Shown piece by piece: positions 12,050-22,418 of a stretch of DNA of 64,000 nt. The DNA comes from Cocos nucifera (taxonomy: Eukaryota > Streptophyta > Magnoliopsida > Arecales > Arecaceae). Positions within the stretch are counted from its first letter, which is position 1; the number at the start of each line of letters is the position of its first letter. The position numbers and the translations under genes are program-made. Below the pieces are notes generated by a model. It was given only the letters and a program-made list of their open reading frames with translations, did no database searches and was not told where the DNA came from. The stretch lies in assembly GCA_006176705.1 (NCBI GenBank), contig QRFJ01003310.1:62001-126000 (forward strand), written 5' to 3'.

Positions 12050-13700
12050 CCACTTGACCTAAAGCCAATTGGCTACAAATCTAAGTCCCATCTTCTCAAA
12101 ATGGGCTTCGATCTTCTGCTGGCCCAATAGCTTTGTAAGCGGGTCTACCACATTGTCTGCCTAGTCGACTCTCTTGACCTCGACGTATCCCTTCTTGAGG
12201 TAATCGTGGATAAGGTGATATCGCCGCTCGATGTGCTTGGATTTCTGGTGAGACCTCGACTCCTTATCAAGGGCTATGGTGCCATTATTGTCGCAGTACA
12301 GAGGAATGACATCTGATGGCATCACTCTGATCTCTGCGGCAAACTTCTTATACCAGAATGCCTTCTTTGCAGCTTTCGACGTAGTAATGTATTCTGCTTC
12401 CATGGTGGAATCTACTATTACTGTCTACTTGGAACTCTTCCAACTGACAGCTCCACCATTGCACAAAAATAGACTCCCAGATATCGACTTTCGATTATCT
12501 ATATCGGACATAAAATTCGAGTCTGTATATCCCTGGACTTAGAGTTCTCTATTGCCAAAGACCAATAACATATCCTTAGTTCTTCTCAAGTACTTAAGGA
12601 TAGATTTCATAAAAGTCTAGTGCTCTTTACCTGGATTTGACTGATATCTGCTTGTGACATGCACAACATGGGCTATATCAGGTTGTGTACATAACATGGC
12701 ATACATGAGGCTCCCTATTGCTGAAGCATAAGGGATCTTGCTCATGCGTTCTATTTTCTTTGCTGTGCTGGGGCACATCTTCTTGGAAAGATGAATGCCA
12801 TGTCTGAGGGATACCAAACCCCTCTTAAAGTTTTTCATGCTAAACCGCTTTAGTACTTCCTCTATGTACATATTCTGTGAAAGTCCTAGCATCCTATTCG
12901 GTCTATCTCTATAGACCTTAATTCTCAAAATAAAGGATACTTCTCCTAGGTCTTCCATGGAGAAATCTTTAGATAACCATATTTTAACTGTGGTCAACAT
13001 GGGAATATCATTCCTAATAAGGAGGATGTCATCCACGTACAATATGAGGAAGACAACAGCGCTCCCATTGAGCTTTTTGAAGACAGATGGCTCCTCCTCA
13101 TTTTTAATGAAACCAAATATTTTGATTACATCATTGAAACGAGTATTCTAGCTCCGAGATGCTTGCTTAAGTTCATATATGGACCTTTGCAGCTTGCATA
13201 CTTTGTGATCATCATCACTGGATGTGAAACCTAAGGGCTGTTCCATATAGGTATCTTCCGCAAGATATTCATTTAAGAACACCATTTTCACATCCATTTG
13301 CCATATTTCATAATCAAAATAGAATGCAATAGCAAGCAATATGCAAATAAATTTTAGCATAGCTACTAGCGAAAAGGTATCCGGATAGTCAATGCCTTCG
13401 TGTTGACTATAACCTTTTGCCACTAATCTAGCTTTGAATGTCTCCACATTTCCATCTGCACCAATCTTTTTCTTGAAGATCCATTTACACTCGATAGGTA
13501 CTATACCTTCTAGTGGATCTACGAAGGTCTAGACTTGGTTTGAGTGCATCGAGTCAATTTCTGATTTTATTCTCTCTAACCATTTCTCGGAGTCGATATC
13601 TGATATCACCTCGTTATAGATTTTGGGATCATCACCATGAATCCCATTACCTATGAGGAACATTTCCTCTACTTCCTCTGAAATCATACCTAAGCACCTC
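12050..13700 (-). pseudogene. Copia-A A2 reverse transcriptase and RNase H, broken
   Basis: RNase H is at about 12050-12540 with MEAEYITTSKAA and LYCDNNGTIAL. RT is at 12617-13042 with YVDDILLIRND (the YxDD active site is intact) and at 13148-13447 with METFKARLVAKGYSQ, DTFSLVAMLK and QMDVKMVFLNE. The blocks are in different frames, separated by stops near 12540 and 13145. Content and order match A1 and A3. The copy is decayed but keeps more catalytic residues in RT than A1 does. Confidence 0.8.
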
Positions 13701-13828
13701 TCAGGGAGATGGGAAACTCTTTCTTATCTACGAGGTGTAGGAGGTAGTGACTGGATTGGCTTAACCTGATTTGATTCCATTTGGTTCTTAGCTCGTTGCT
13801 CCTATAAGACTTTCTCATCAAGCTTGAT

Positions 13829-14703
13829 CTACTTTCTAATGCCGCTATCTTGAATAAACTCTTTTTTAAGAAATATGGTATGTCGACTCACAATCACATT
13901 GTGATCTTCTGAAATATAGAAATAATATCCTAATGACTCTTTAGGATATCGTATAAATCGAGCTCTGAAGGACCTAAAGTCTAATTTATCCGCTTGTTGT
14001 CTTTTGACATGAGCCAGACAACCCCAAATTTTGAGATGACTCAGACTCAGTTTCTTACCATGCCATATCTCATACGGTGTAGTAGGAACAGTTTTAGAAG
14101 GAATCATATTCAGCAAGTATATTGCAGTTAACAAATAGTATCCCTAAAGAAAATTTGGGAGGTTTGTGAAACTAATCATGGGTCGAACCATATCAAATAG
14201 GGTCCGATTCCTCCATTTTGAGACCTCGTTGAGTTGAGGTGTTCCAGGTGGAGTCCATTGAGAGATTATACCATTTTCCTTGAGATAGTCTAGGAATTCC
14301 TGACTAAGGTATTCACCTCCTCGATCTGATCGAAGAACCTTAATGGGTTTTCCAGATTGCTTTTCTACTTCATGTCTGAATTCTTTGAACTTTTCAAAAG
14401 CTTCAGACTTGTGTCTCATAAGATACACATACCCATACCTAGATGAATCATCGACAAAGGTCATGAAGTAGACAAAGTTGCCTCTAGTCAGCACATCAAA
14501 TGGGCCGCATACATCTATACGTACTAGGATAAGATGATCCGTGGCCCTTTCCCCATGTCCTACAAAAGGGAGTTTAGTCATTTTGCCATGAAGATAGGAT
14601 TCACAAATTGGATATAACTCGAAAGTCAATAGACTCAATAGTCCAATTTTCTCCAATTTGTTAACCCTATCTTCTACTATAAGACCTAATCTTAGGTGCC
14701 ATA
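13829..14703 (-). pseudogene. Copia-A A2 integrase, interrupted by A3
   Basis: Frame 14656-14144 gives CESYLHGKMTK, RIDVCGPFDVLTRG, FMTFVDDSSRYGYVYLM, SDRGGEYLSQEFLDYL and NEVSKWRNRTLFDM, so the first two catalytic Asp are present. The Glu block, NGVSERRNR in A3, has changed. Frame 14134-13829 holds the C-terminal half (IPSKTVPTTPYEIWHGKK, WGCLAHVKRQQADKLDF). The coding sequence is cut at 14703 by A3 and resumes in the pre-integrase part at 24723. Confidence 0.8.
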
Positions 14704-17004
14704 TGAAAGGAAATCCTGATTTCCCGGTCCAGATTCGTACAGATCTGATTAGATCAAGAGATATATTTCAAAAATTTTCTCTTGATCTCAATCAGATCTT
14801 GATAAGTTTCAGATCTTATTATTATTATTTTAATGAATAAAATAAAATAAGATAAATTAAATTAAATTTAATTTACCTGATTTGGGTAATCCTATTACCC
14901 TGTAGATGATCCTGATTGCAGCGGAAGGTTCTAGATCTTAGCCACGCAAGCGCCTGGCCTCTACCGGTATCCACTCGGGTTGAATCTGGAGATCCTCTTC
15001 TTCTCTATCACACCTCCAAAAAATCAGATCTGGATCTGATCTGGAGGATCTTCAAAACTCTTTTGAAGATCTGCAGTCGTCCTTTTGCAGCAGCGCAGCC
15101 TTCTTGCTTTTGATCGCCTTTCCTTGATCTGAATCGCACCAACCTAAAGTCCAAAACTCCTTTTGGACGTGGAGAGCAAGGGGAGAAGAGACTATGGGCA
15201 TGGAGAAGGAGGGGAGAGGCAGCCTTGGGGCGTGGGAAATCTTCTCAATTGAATTGCATTTAGAATCTAGGGTTGGGCGCAGGGTCTTATTTATAGACCT
15301 AAGCTTGTGATCCAACTCCTCTTCCTCCTCAACCAATCACAACCCTTTGTGAAATCAGATCTAAATCTGATTGGTTGGAATAGAGACCCCTGGATTCCTC
15401 CTTAGAGGGCGCCTAAGACCAGTCAAACTGGATTCTTAGTAGAACTCTGATTGGAATCCAAAAAGGGAGGTGGAGTCCTTGTCCAACAAGGACTCCTAGG
15501 CGCCTCCAACTTGGGCTCACGCCTACCCTAGGGTGGCGTGCGCCCTTCTCCTTGCCAGGTTCTGGCAGGGGGACAGGCCCCCACCAGCTCTCCAATAGGT
15601 GCATGACATGTGGTCAAAAGTCAAAGTGTCAATGGTCAACGTTTGACCAGTCAAAGGTAGACTTTTGACCAAAGTCAAAGAACAAGAAATGGCAGGTGAC
15701 CAAAAATGGCAGGTAATGTCTTACAAATAAGACAACCTATTCTGACTTGGACAACCTCCAGTCAGACCATATGAAGGCCTCTGATTGAGCACAAACTCCT
15801 TTGGCTCAGTCAGGACAACTTATTTATGATAGTAAAAGAAGAACGTTAGGTTCAATCGAGTGCTAGCACGATTTCCTTGAACCTAATTGAATCTCATTCA
15901 GATCAATTGAACTAGATCAGTTCAATTGATGATCACCAGATTCAAACCCTTGTTTGTGTGACCCAGTTAGGTTCAGTTCTGTATGGTAATGGGATATGTC
16001 ATGATCTCTATCATCGACATCATCGAAACTCCTTTCGATGGATCAGAACTCTTCTGATTCGAACAGCTAGAATGATCGATCATCTAAATCATTCTAATTG
16101 CTCCCAAAATCCACCAGTGACACCTAGCAGTATATGGTGGCAACCCATCAGAGCTGAATGCGAACCTCTTGGTGCAGCTACCTGTGTGATTAAGTTCTTC
16201 TATCTTGAGCCCCGATCAGATTAGGGTTAAGGTGAACTCGTCAAACCCTAGTCTCTGTCATATGATGTAATCATTCGATTCGAGTCCAATGTGAAAATCT
16301 AAATAGAAACTCTTTCTATTATTTCACTCTGCCATGGCCATGGGCTTCTGGACTTGATTCTCATGATTCATCATAGGGCTGCTCCTCTACCACCGAGGTA
16401 GATAGATTCCCATCTTGATGCAATCCAGTTCCTACAATGAACATGCTATAGCCAACATACACCTCAGGGTTCCATATGGCTAGGAGACCGAGTAATGGTG
16501 TAGTCAAACTATAACACCCTCAAGGTGAACTGCCGATGCATCTCAGGTCAAAGAACCAGACACACTACTGCAGCATCGAGTCAGTCATTGACGAGAAGGT
16601 AGACTTCCTAATGACTACTCGAGGTGGTCACGCTCAGTGCCCTCGTTCTCTAACGAGTACCTGTACTCTCGCTCCGGTGTCTCCACACCGTAGACTCAAG
16701 ACTCATCTACTAAAGAGAAGCGATTCGTACACCAACCTTCCGGATCAATCACCATCCTCGTGATGATCCTATGGTCGGGAGCTGTTTATGAGTTAATAAT
16801 GATTATTCATGTCTTAAATTTTCAACTCTTGAAAATATGAATTATCATTACCATTAACTCAAAGGATGTATCACAGACACTAAATACACATATGTGATAG
16901 AAAATAACCCATTTTATTAATTATAGTCAAAATTACAATTTTGCCCCTAGAAGTGTATTACAAGTGTCAGCCAATTCTGGCTTCTAGGGCACATATATCT
17001 AACA
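14704..17004 (-). repeat. LTR3, 3' LTR of A3
   Basis: It is 2301 bp long and on the minus strand runs from TGTTAGATATATGTGCC to CA (TGAAAGG on the plus strand). It nearly matches LTR4, with most differences in the first 400 bp on the plus-strand left. It carries a dense TTGAC cluster (15611-15680) and a TATA box (15286-15295), both in minus orientation relative to transcription. Plus-strand frames at 15958-16224 and 16536-16763 are antisense to the element. Confidence 0.92.
15286..15680 (-). promoter_or_regulatory. Core promoter of copia-A LTR3: TATA box and W-box-like cluster
   Basis: The TATA box reads TATAAATAAG on the minus strand at 15286-15295. About 320 bp upstream in the sense direction, 15611-15680 packs eight TTGAC cores on the two strands into about 70 bp, including the inverted pair GGTCAA-CGT-TTGACC. 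TTGAC(C/T) is the W-box bound by WRKY factors. Stress-induced copia LTRs such as tobacco Tnt1 and Tto1 are known to respond through defence pathways. That this LTR does so is an inference from the motif density. Confidence 0.55.
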
Positions 17005-18538
17005 ATCTCCCACTTGTCCTAAAGCCAATTGGCTACAAGTCTAAGTCCCATCTTCTCAAGGTGGGCTTCGATCTTCTGCTGGCCCAACGGCTTTGTAAGT
17101 GGGTCTGCCACATTATCTGTGGAGTTGACTCTCTTGACCTCAACGTAACCTTTCTCAAGGTAATCGCGGATGAGATGGTATCACCGTTTGCTTGGAACTC
17201 TCCAGCTTCCACCATTGCACACAAACAGTCTGCCAGATGTCGACTTTCGATCATCTATATCGGACATGAAGTCCGAGTCTGTGTATCCCTGGACCTTGGA
17301 GTTCTCCGTTACCAAAGACCAACATCATATCCTTAGTTCTTCTCAAGTACTTAAGGATACATTTCACAGAAGTCCAGTGTTCTTCACCTGGATTTGACTG
17401 ATATCTGCTTGTGACACTCACAGCATGGGCTATATCAGGTCGTGTACATAGCATGGCATACATGAGGCTCCCTATTGCAGAAGCATAAGGGATCTTGCTC
17501 ATGCGTTCTATTTCCTCAGGTGTGCTGGGGCACATCTTCTTGGAAAGATGAATACCATGTCTGAAGGGTATTAATCCCCTCTTAGAGTTTTCCATACTAA
17601 ACCTCTTTAGTACTTCCTCTATGTACATCTTCTGTGAAAGTCCTAGCATCCTATTCGGTCTATCCCTATAGACCTTAATTCCTAGAATAAAGGATGCTTC
17701 ACCTAGGTCTTTCATGGAGAATTCCTTGGACAACCACATCTTGACTGATGTCAACATGGGAATATCATTCCCAATAAGGAGGATGTCATCCACGTACAAT
17801 ACGAGGAAGACAACAGCGCTCCCACTGACCCTTTTGAAAACACATGGTTCCTCTTCATTTTTGATGAAACCAAACTTTTTGATCACATCATTGAAACGAG
17901 TGTTCCAGCTCCGAGATGCTTGCTTAAGTCCATATATGGACCTTTGCAGCTTGCAAACCTTGTGATCAGTATCACTGGATGTGAAACCTAGCGGCTGTTC
18001 CATATAGATATCTTCCTCAAGATATCCATTTAGGAATGCCGTTTTCACGTCCATTTGCCATATTTCATAATCGAAATAGGCTGCAACAGCAAGCAATGTG
18101 CGGATGGATTTTAGCATAGCTACCGGGGAAAAGGTATCCTGATAGTCAATGCCTTCGCGTTGACTATAACCTTTTGCCACCAGTCTAGCCTTGAATGTCT
18201 CCACATTCCCATCTGCACCAATCTTTCTCTTGAAGATCCATTTACACCCAATAGGTACTATACCTTCTGGTGGATCTACCAAGGTCCAGACTTGGTTTGA
18301 GTGCATCGAGTCAATTCTCTGACTTCATTGCCTCAAGCCATTTCTCGGAGTCGATATCTGATATCGCCTCGTTGTAGGTTTTGGGATCATCACCATGAGC
18401 ACCATTACCTATGAGGAACATTTCCTCTACGTCCTCTGAAACAATACCTAAGTATCTTTCAGGGGGACGGGAAACTCTTTCCGATCTACGAGGTGGAGGA
18501 GGTAGTGTTCTTATTGGCTCAACCTGATTTGGTTCCAC
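17005..18538 (-). pseudogene. Copia-A A3 reverse transcriptase and deleted RNase H
   Basis: The RT frame 18306-17251 (351 codons) is nearly complete: GCKWIFKRKIGADG, GYSQREGIDYQDTFSP, QMDVKTAFLNG, GLKQASRSWNTRF, YVDDILLIGND with both active-site Asp, and YAMLCTRPDIAHAVSV. The frame 18538-18311 upstream (SERVSRPPERYLG, SDIDSEKWLEAMKSE) is linked by a frameshift near 18308. After RT, at about 17178, some 210 bp present in A1 and A2 are absent. This removes the RNase H MEAEYIA and YCDN catalytic blocks. Only the last part (17033-17170) remains before the PPT CAAGTGGGAGAT at 17005. Confidence 0.88.
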
Positions 18539-18616
18539 TTGGTCCTTAGCTCGTTCTGCTTGTGAGACTTTCTCATCAAGCTTAATCTGCTTTCCAATGC
18601 CGCTATCTTGAATAAA

Positions 18617-19400
18617 CTATTTTTCAAGAAAGATGGCATGTCGACTCACAATCACATTGTGGTCTTCTGGAATGTAGAAATAGTATCCTAATGACTCTTT
18701 AGGATATCCTATGAATCGAGCTCTAAAGGACCTAAACTCTAACTTGTCCGCTTGTTGTCTTTTGACATAAGCCGGACAACCCCAAATTCTGAGATGACTC
18801 AGACTTGGTTTCTTACCGTGCCATATCTCATACGGTGTGGTAGGAACGGTTTTAGAGGGAACCCTATTCAGTAAATAGATTGAAGTTAACAATGAGTGTC
18901 CCCAAAGAAAATCAGGGAGGTCTGTGAAGCTCATCATGGATCGAACCATATCCAATAGAGTCCGATTTCTCCATTCTGAAACCCCGTTGAGTTGAGGTGT
19001 TCCTGGTGGAGTCCATTGAGAGACTATGCCATTATCCTTGAGATAGTCTAGGAATTCCCTGCTAAGGTATTCACCTCCTCGATCTGATCGAAGAACCTTA
19101 ATGGGTTTTCCTGTTTGTTTTTCTACTTCATGTCTGAATTCTTTGAACTTTTCAAAAGGCTTCAGACTTGTGTCTCATAAGATACACATACCCATACCTA
19201 GACAGATCATCGGTAAAGGTAATGAAGTAGACAAAATTGCCTCTAGCCGGCACATCAAATGGGCCGCACACATCAGTATGTACTAGGGCAAGGAGATCTG
19301 TGGCCCTCTCCCCATGTCCAACAAAAGGGAGTTTAGTCATTTTGCCTTGAAGACAAGATTCACAAGTTGGATATGACTCAAAAGTCAATGGACTCAATTT
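18617..19400 (-). pseudogene. Copia-A A3 integrase, one-base frameshift
   Basis: Frame 19397-19152 has CESCLQGKMTK (CxxC of the zinc finger), HTDVCGPFDVPARG (first Asp) and TDDLSRYGYVYLMRH. An extra G near 19159 (CAAAAGGCTTC here, CAAAAGCTTC in A1) shifts the frame. The next part then reads SDRGGEYLS (second Asp) and NGVSERRNRTLLDM (Glu), and the frame 18955-18617 completes the C-terminal half (DLPDFLWGHSLLTS, RIWGCPAYVKRQQAD). All three catalytic acidic residues survive, and single indels alone separate them. Confidence 0.88.
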
Positions 19401-20543
19401 TTCTAGATCCTATCTTCCATTTTTCTCCAATTTGTTAATCCTATCTTCTGCTATATGCAATTTTATTTCTTTCATAAAGAATGTTAATGGTCCTTAAAGA
19501 AGGTGATCACATAACCTTCTTGTGCTAAGCATGAAACAGAAATCAGGTGCCATAGATATAAACCTGTAATCAGAGGGTATGTTTGCAGACTCTTGCTATC
19601 CCTAGGTCATGTCTCCATCCCTCAGCCTCCTGCATTCACGTTTAGAACCAGAGTCAAGCACCCAACTGGATCGTAAGGAATAATAACGAGCATACCTCCA
19701 GAAGGACCTTCCTTCTTGTTCTTCAGGGTGGCCAGGTAAGTAGGGCAGTTCCGCTTCCAATGGCCGTCGCTGTTGCAATGGAAACACTTTCCTTTGCCAT
19801 CGGACCTTTTTCTTCTTCGATTCTGCCTTCTTCTTCTTTGATCCTTCCACCTTTTGCTTTTTCACAGACTTCTTTTTCTTTCCATAAGACTTTCTTTTGG
19901 AAGAAGTCCGTTCCATAGCAAGAACTGAGCCTTTAGAACCTTTCATAGAAAGCTCAGCGGTAACCAGCATATTCATTCAACTCGGCCAAGGAATTTTGAA
20001 GTTTATGCATGTGGTAATTCATGATGAATTGCCCATATGCATCAGTCAAGGATTGCAGAATAATATCGTTCTGCAGGTCCAAGTCCAACTTCACACCGAG
20101 CTTCTCAAGCTCTTCCATGTCCTTGATCATTGTCAGACAGTGATCTTGGACTGACTGCCCATCACGCATCTTAGCCTTAAAAAGTCATTTTCGTGACTTG
20201 ATATTTGGCTGCGCGACTCTGTTCACCAAACATCTCCTGCAGGTGAGCCAACATTTGGCGAGCAGTCCCGATATCTTCATGTTGGCGCTGGAGCTCATCA
20301 GACATCGAGCCCAACATGTGTAGTATCTGGCCTTATTGTCTTCGTCAATCCATTTTTCCAGAGACGCTCTCTGTTCAAGTGGATGGACGGAGCTGGTAAG
20401 GTGGGAGGGTCCTGGTCCAAAACATGGTGTTAACTTCTCTGAACCCAAAATAATTTTGTAGTTCCTGAGCCAATCTTTATAATTGGGTCCAGTCAGTCTA
20501 TGTGTGTCCTAGGATACGTGCCAATGGGTTTGGACGCAGACAT
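19401..20543 (-). pseudogene. Copia-A A3 gag and protease, rearranged
   Basis: Gag starts at 20543 (ATGTCTGCG on the minus strand). Fragments give GPNYKDWLRN, RMRDGQSVQDHCLTMIKDMEEL, LDLDLQNDIILQSL, NYHMHKLQNSLAEL, a Lys-rich linker, and an intact knuckle CFHCNSDGHWKRNC near 19760-19800. Protease WVLDSGS at about 19660 jumps directly to RECRRLRDG, so residues present in A1 are missing. From 19401 to 19660 the pre-integrase segments are short and out of A1 order. Several frameshifts occur, including near 19976 and 20185. Confidence 0.75.
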
Positions 20544-22418
20544 TATTCCTGTAGAGAGTCAAAGATTCTAGTTAGATACTGTAATTTTGACTTGACCAAT
20601 TTGTTTAGGGATTTTATTTTTAAACAAATTAGCTCCCACTATTTTCTCGGATCCCTACACTCCCTCTGTAGAGATGCGAAAATCTCCACGATTGATGATT
20701 TCTAGTGGGTGGTGCGGTCTCACCAACTGACTCATCACCTCACCTAACAGTTATTGGTGATGGGTTAGCCAATGAGTGAACAACTCTTGTTCAATGATTC
20801 TCTAATCATGGTGCACCCAAACTTGGTCTCTAATTCATGAATCTCACCGTATCCGGAATATTGATCCACTCCTTAGTTAAGTCAGACCCACCATTTGCAT
20901 AGACTGGGTTCCTAATTGAGTCTCTCACCGTATCCGAAATATTGAGCCCAACTCATCCTCCAGCCCATAGCATCCAATGCCTAATAGACATGGTTGCATC
21001 TTCCCGGTGCAACTGAGCCACTGTATCCAGCCGAGAACAATCAACCCCGGGAAGGGCCCGCACATCTACAATGGTGGAAGACCTCAGACTTAATCTTTTC
21101 TTAGGGAGAATTGATTCAGGTCTCATTAAACTAGACTTGGCTTAGTCATAACAATTATGACTAACCTAGTGGCATGGGTTCAGCTCGGATTATTGACCAC
21201 CTCAGATCAGAACTGTGTCAACAGATATGGCCAGGTAAGTGAGACCGGTGGAAGGAATATGCCATTAACTCGCACAAGAACGCATTCAGGTCGAGTAGCT
21301 TCCAATTAAAAACCAGTCGGTCGTCTATGCCAAACTTACCTTAGACACCAAATTGTTGAGTCAGAACCAATTGGGTTAGCCTACAATCCAGACTCTAACC
21401 TCTGAGCCTAATTAGGTCTTGCTTGATCGTGACTCGATCTTGACCCAGACTTAATCCTATTAGGCTGGTCAATTTAAGCATTGTTGATCCCATCTAACCA
21501 ACTCTTGATTCGGTTTGATCAACCGCTTAGACCTAATTGAGCTACCCAAGCCCGAACCCAGTATTATGAATATGTCTTAGATCTGAAATTCTCAATTTTA
21601 GACCTAATTAATATTCCATAAACTTAATTCTTAATTAAGTTGGGTTCATAAACAAAATATGCACAATAAATCCTAGGGTTTCAGGATCTAGGGTTTTGCA
21701 GAAAGTAAGTTTTGGGTTTCTGATTAAGGACGAACACGCAGCACCCCTACACGTCATAAGAACACCCCATCGAATGGGAAGAGAGGGCCTTTAAACCCTT
21801 CTTCGTTCTTATGACCGGACGGCCAAGAGGAACGCCTTAATCAGGAACATGTAAATACTACAAAACAGTTATAGATCTATATCATATATCTCATATACAA
21901 ATTTAGATCTAATCATGGCATATTTTGCATACATCTCATGTATCATAATCATGCATGTTTTTAGATCTAAATTATCTCATAATAATCTAAAAAATTAGAT
22001 TTAAATTGATCTAATCAAAATAAATTCTAATCTAGACAATTATGTAGAACTATTCTACAACTAGTCTAGACATGCATCAATCATATCTCATATGATATTT
22101 AAAATTAAATAATTTTTATTTATTGTTTATCAGATGTTATTATAACACTTATAATATCAAAAAATAGTAAATAAGAAGATCTAAAATATGATTTAATCAG
22201 ATTAAATCAAAGACATGCAAAACTATTCTATAGAACTATTCTATTCTAGAACTAGTCATGCATATCTTCTTAATCTTAGATCCAAATCATTTAATTTTAA
22301 TTTTTCTGATTTCAGATCTGATCACATCTCATGTGACATCTGAAATCACTTTATTTTCTAATTAAAATAAAATTAAAATCAGATCTAAACAATTTAGAAC
22401 CATGGCTCTGATACCAGT
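20544..22418 (-). other. Copia-A A3 5' leader with PBS and structured region
   Basis: A 1.86-kb non-coding leader carries an intact PBS, TGGTATCAGAGC, on the minus strand at 22405-22416, two bases from the LTR. The 11-bp inverted repeat GTCATAAGAAC (21753-21763) / GTTCTTATGAC (21805-21815) encloses two small hairpins: CCCAT/ATGGG, and a GAAGA(G)AGGG/CCCTTCTTC pair. A second conserved motif with a 19-nt loop occurs at 20838-20868 and 20916-20952. Such leaders usually hold dimerisation and packaging signals; I infer a similar role. Confidence 0.7.

Noticed and set aside
16536..16763. Frame with HLRSKNQTHYCSIESVIDEK recurring at 24250, 34683 and 45908 (reverse)
   Set aside because: It lies antisense inside copia-A LTRs, and its repetition comes from LTR copies. 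Its end is variable, so I do not treat it as a gene.
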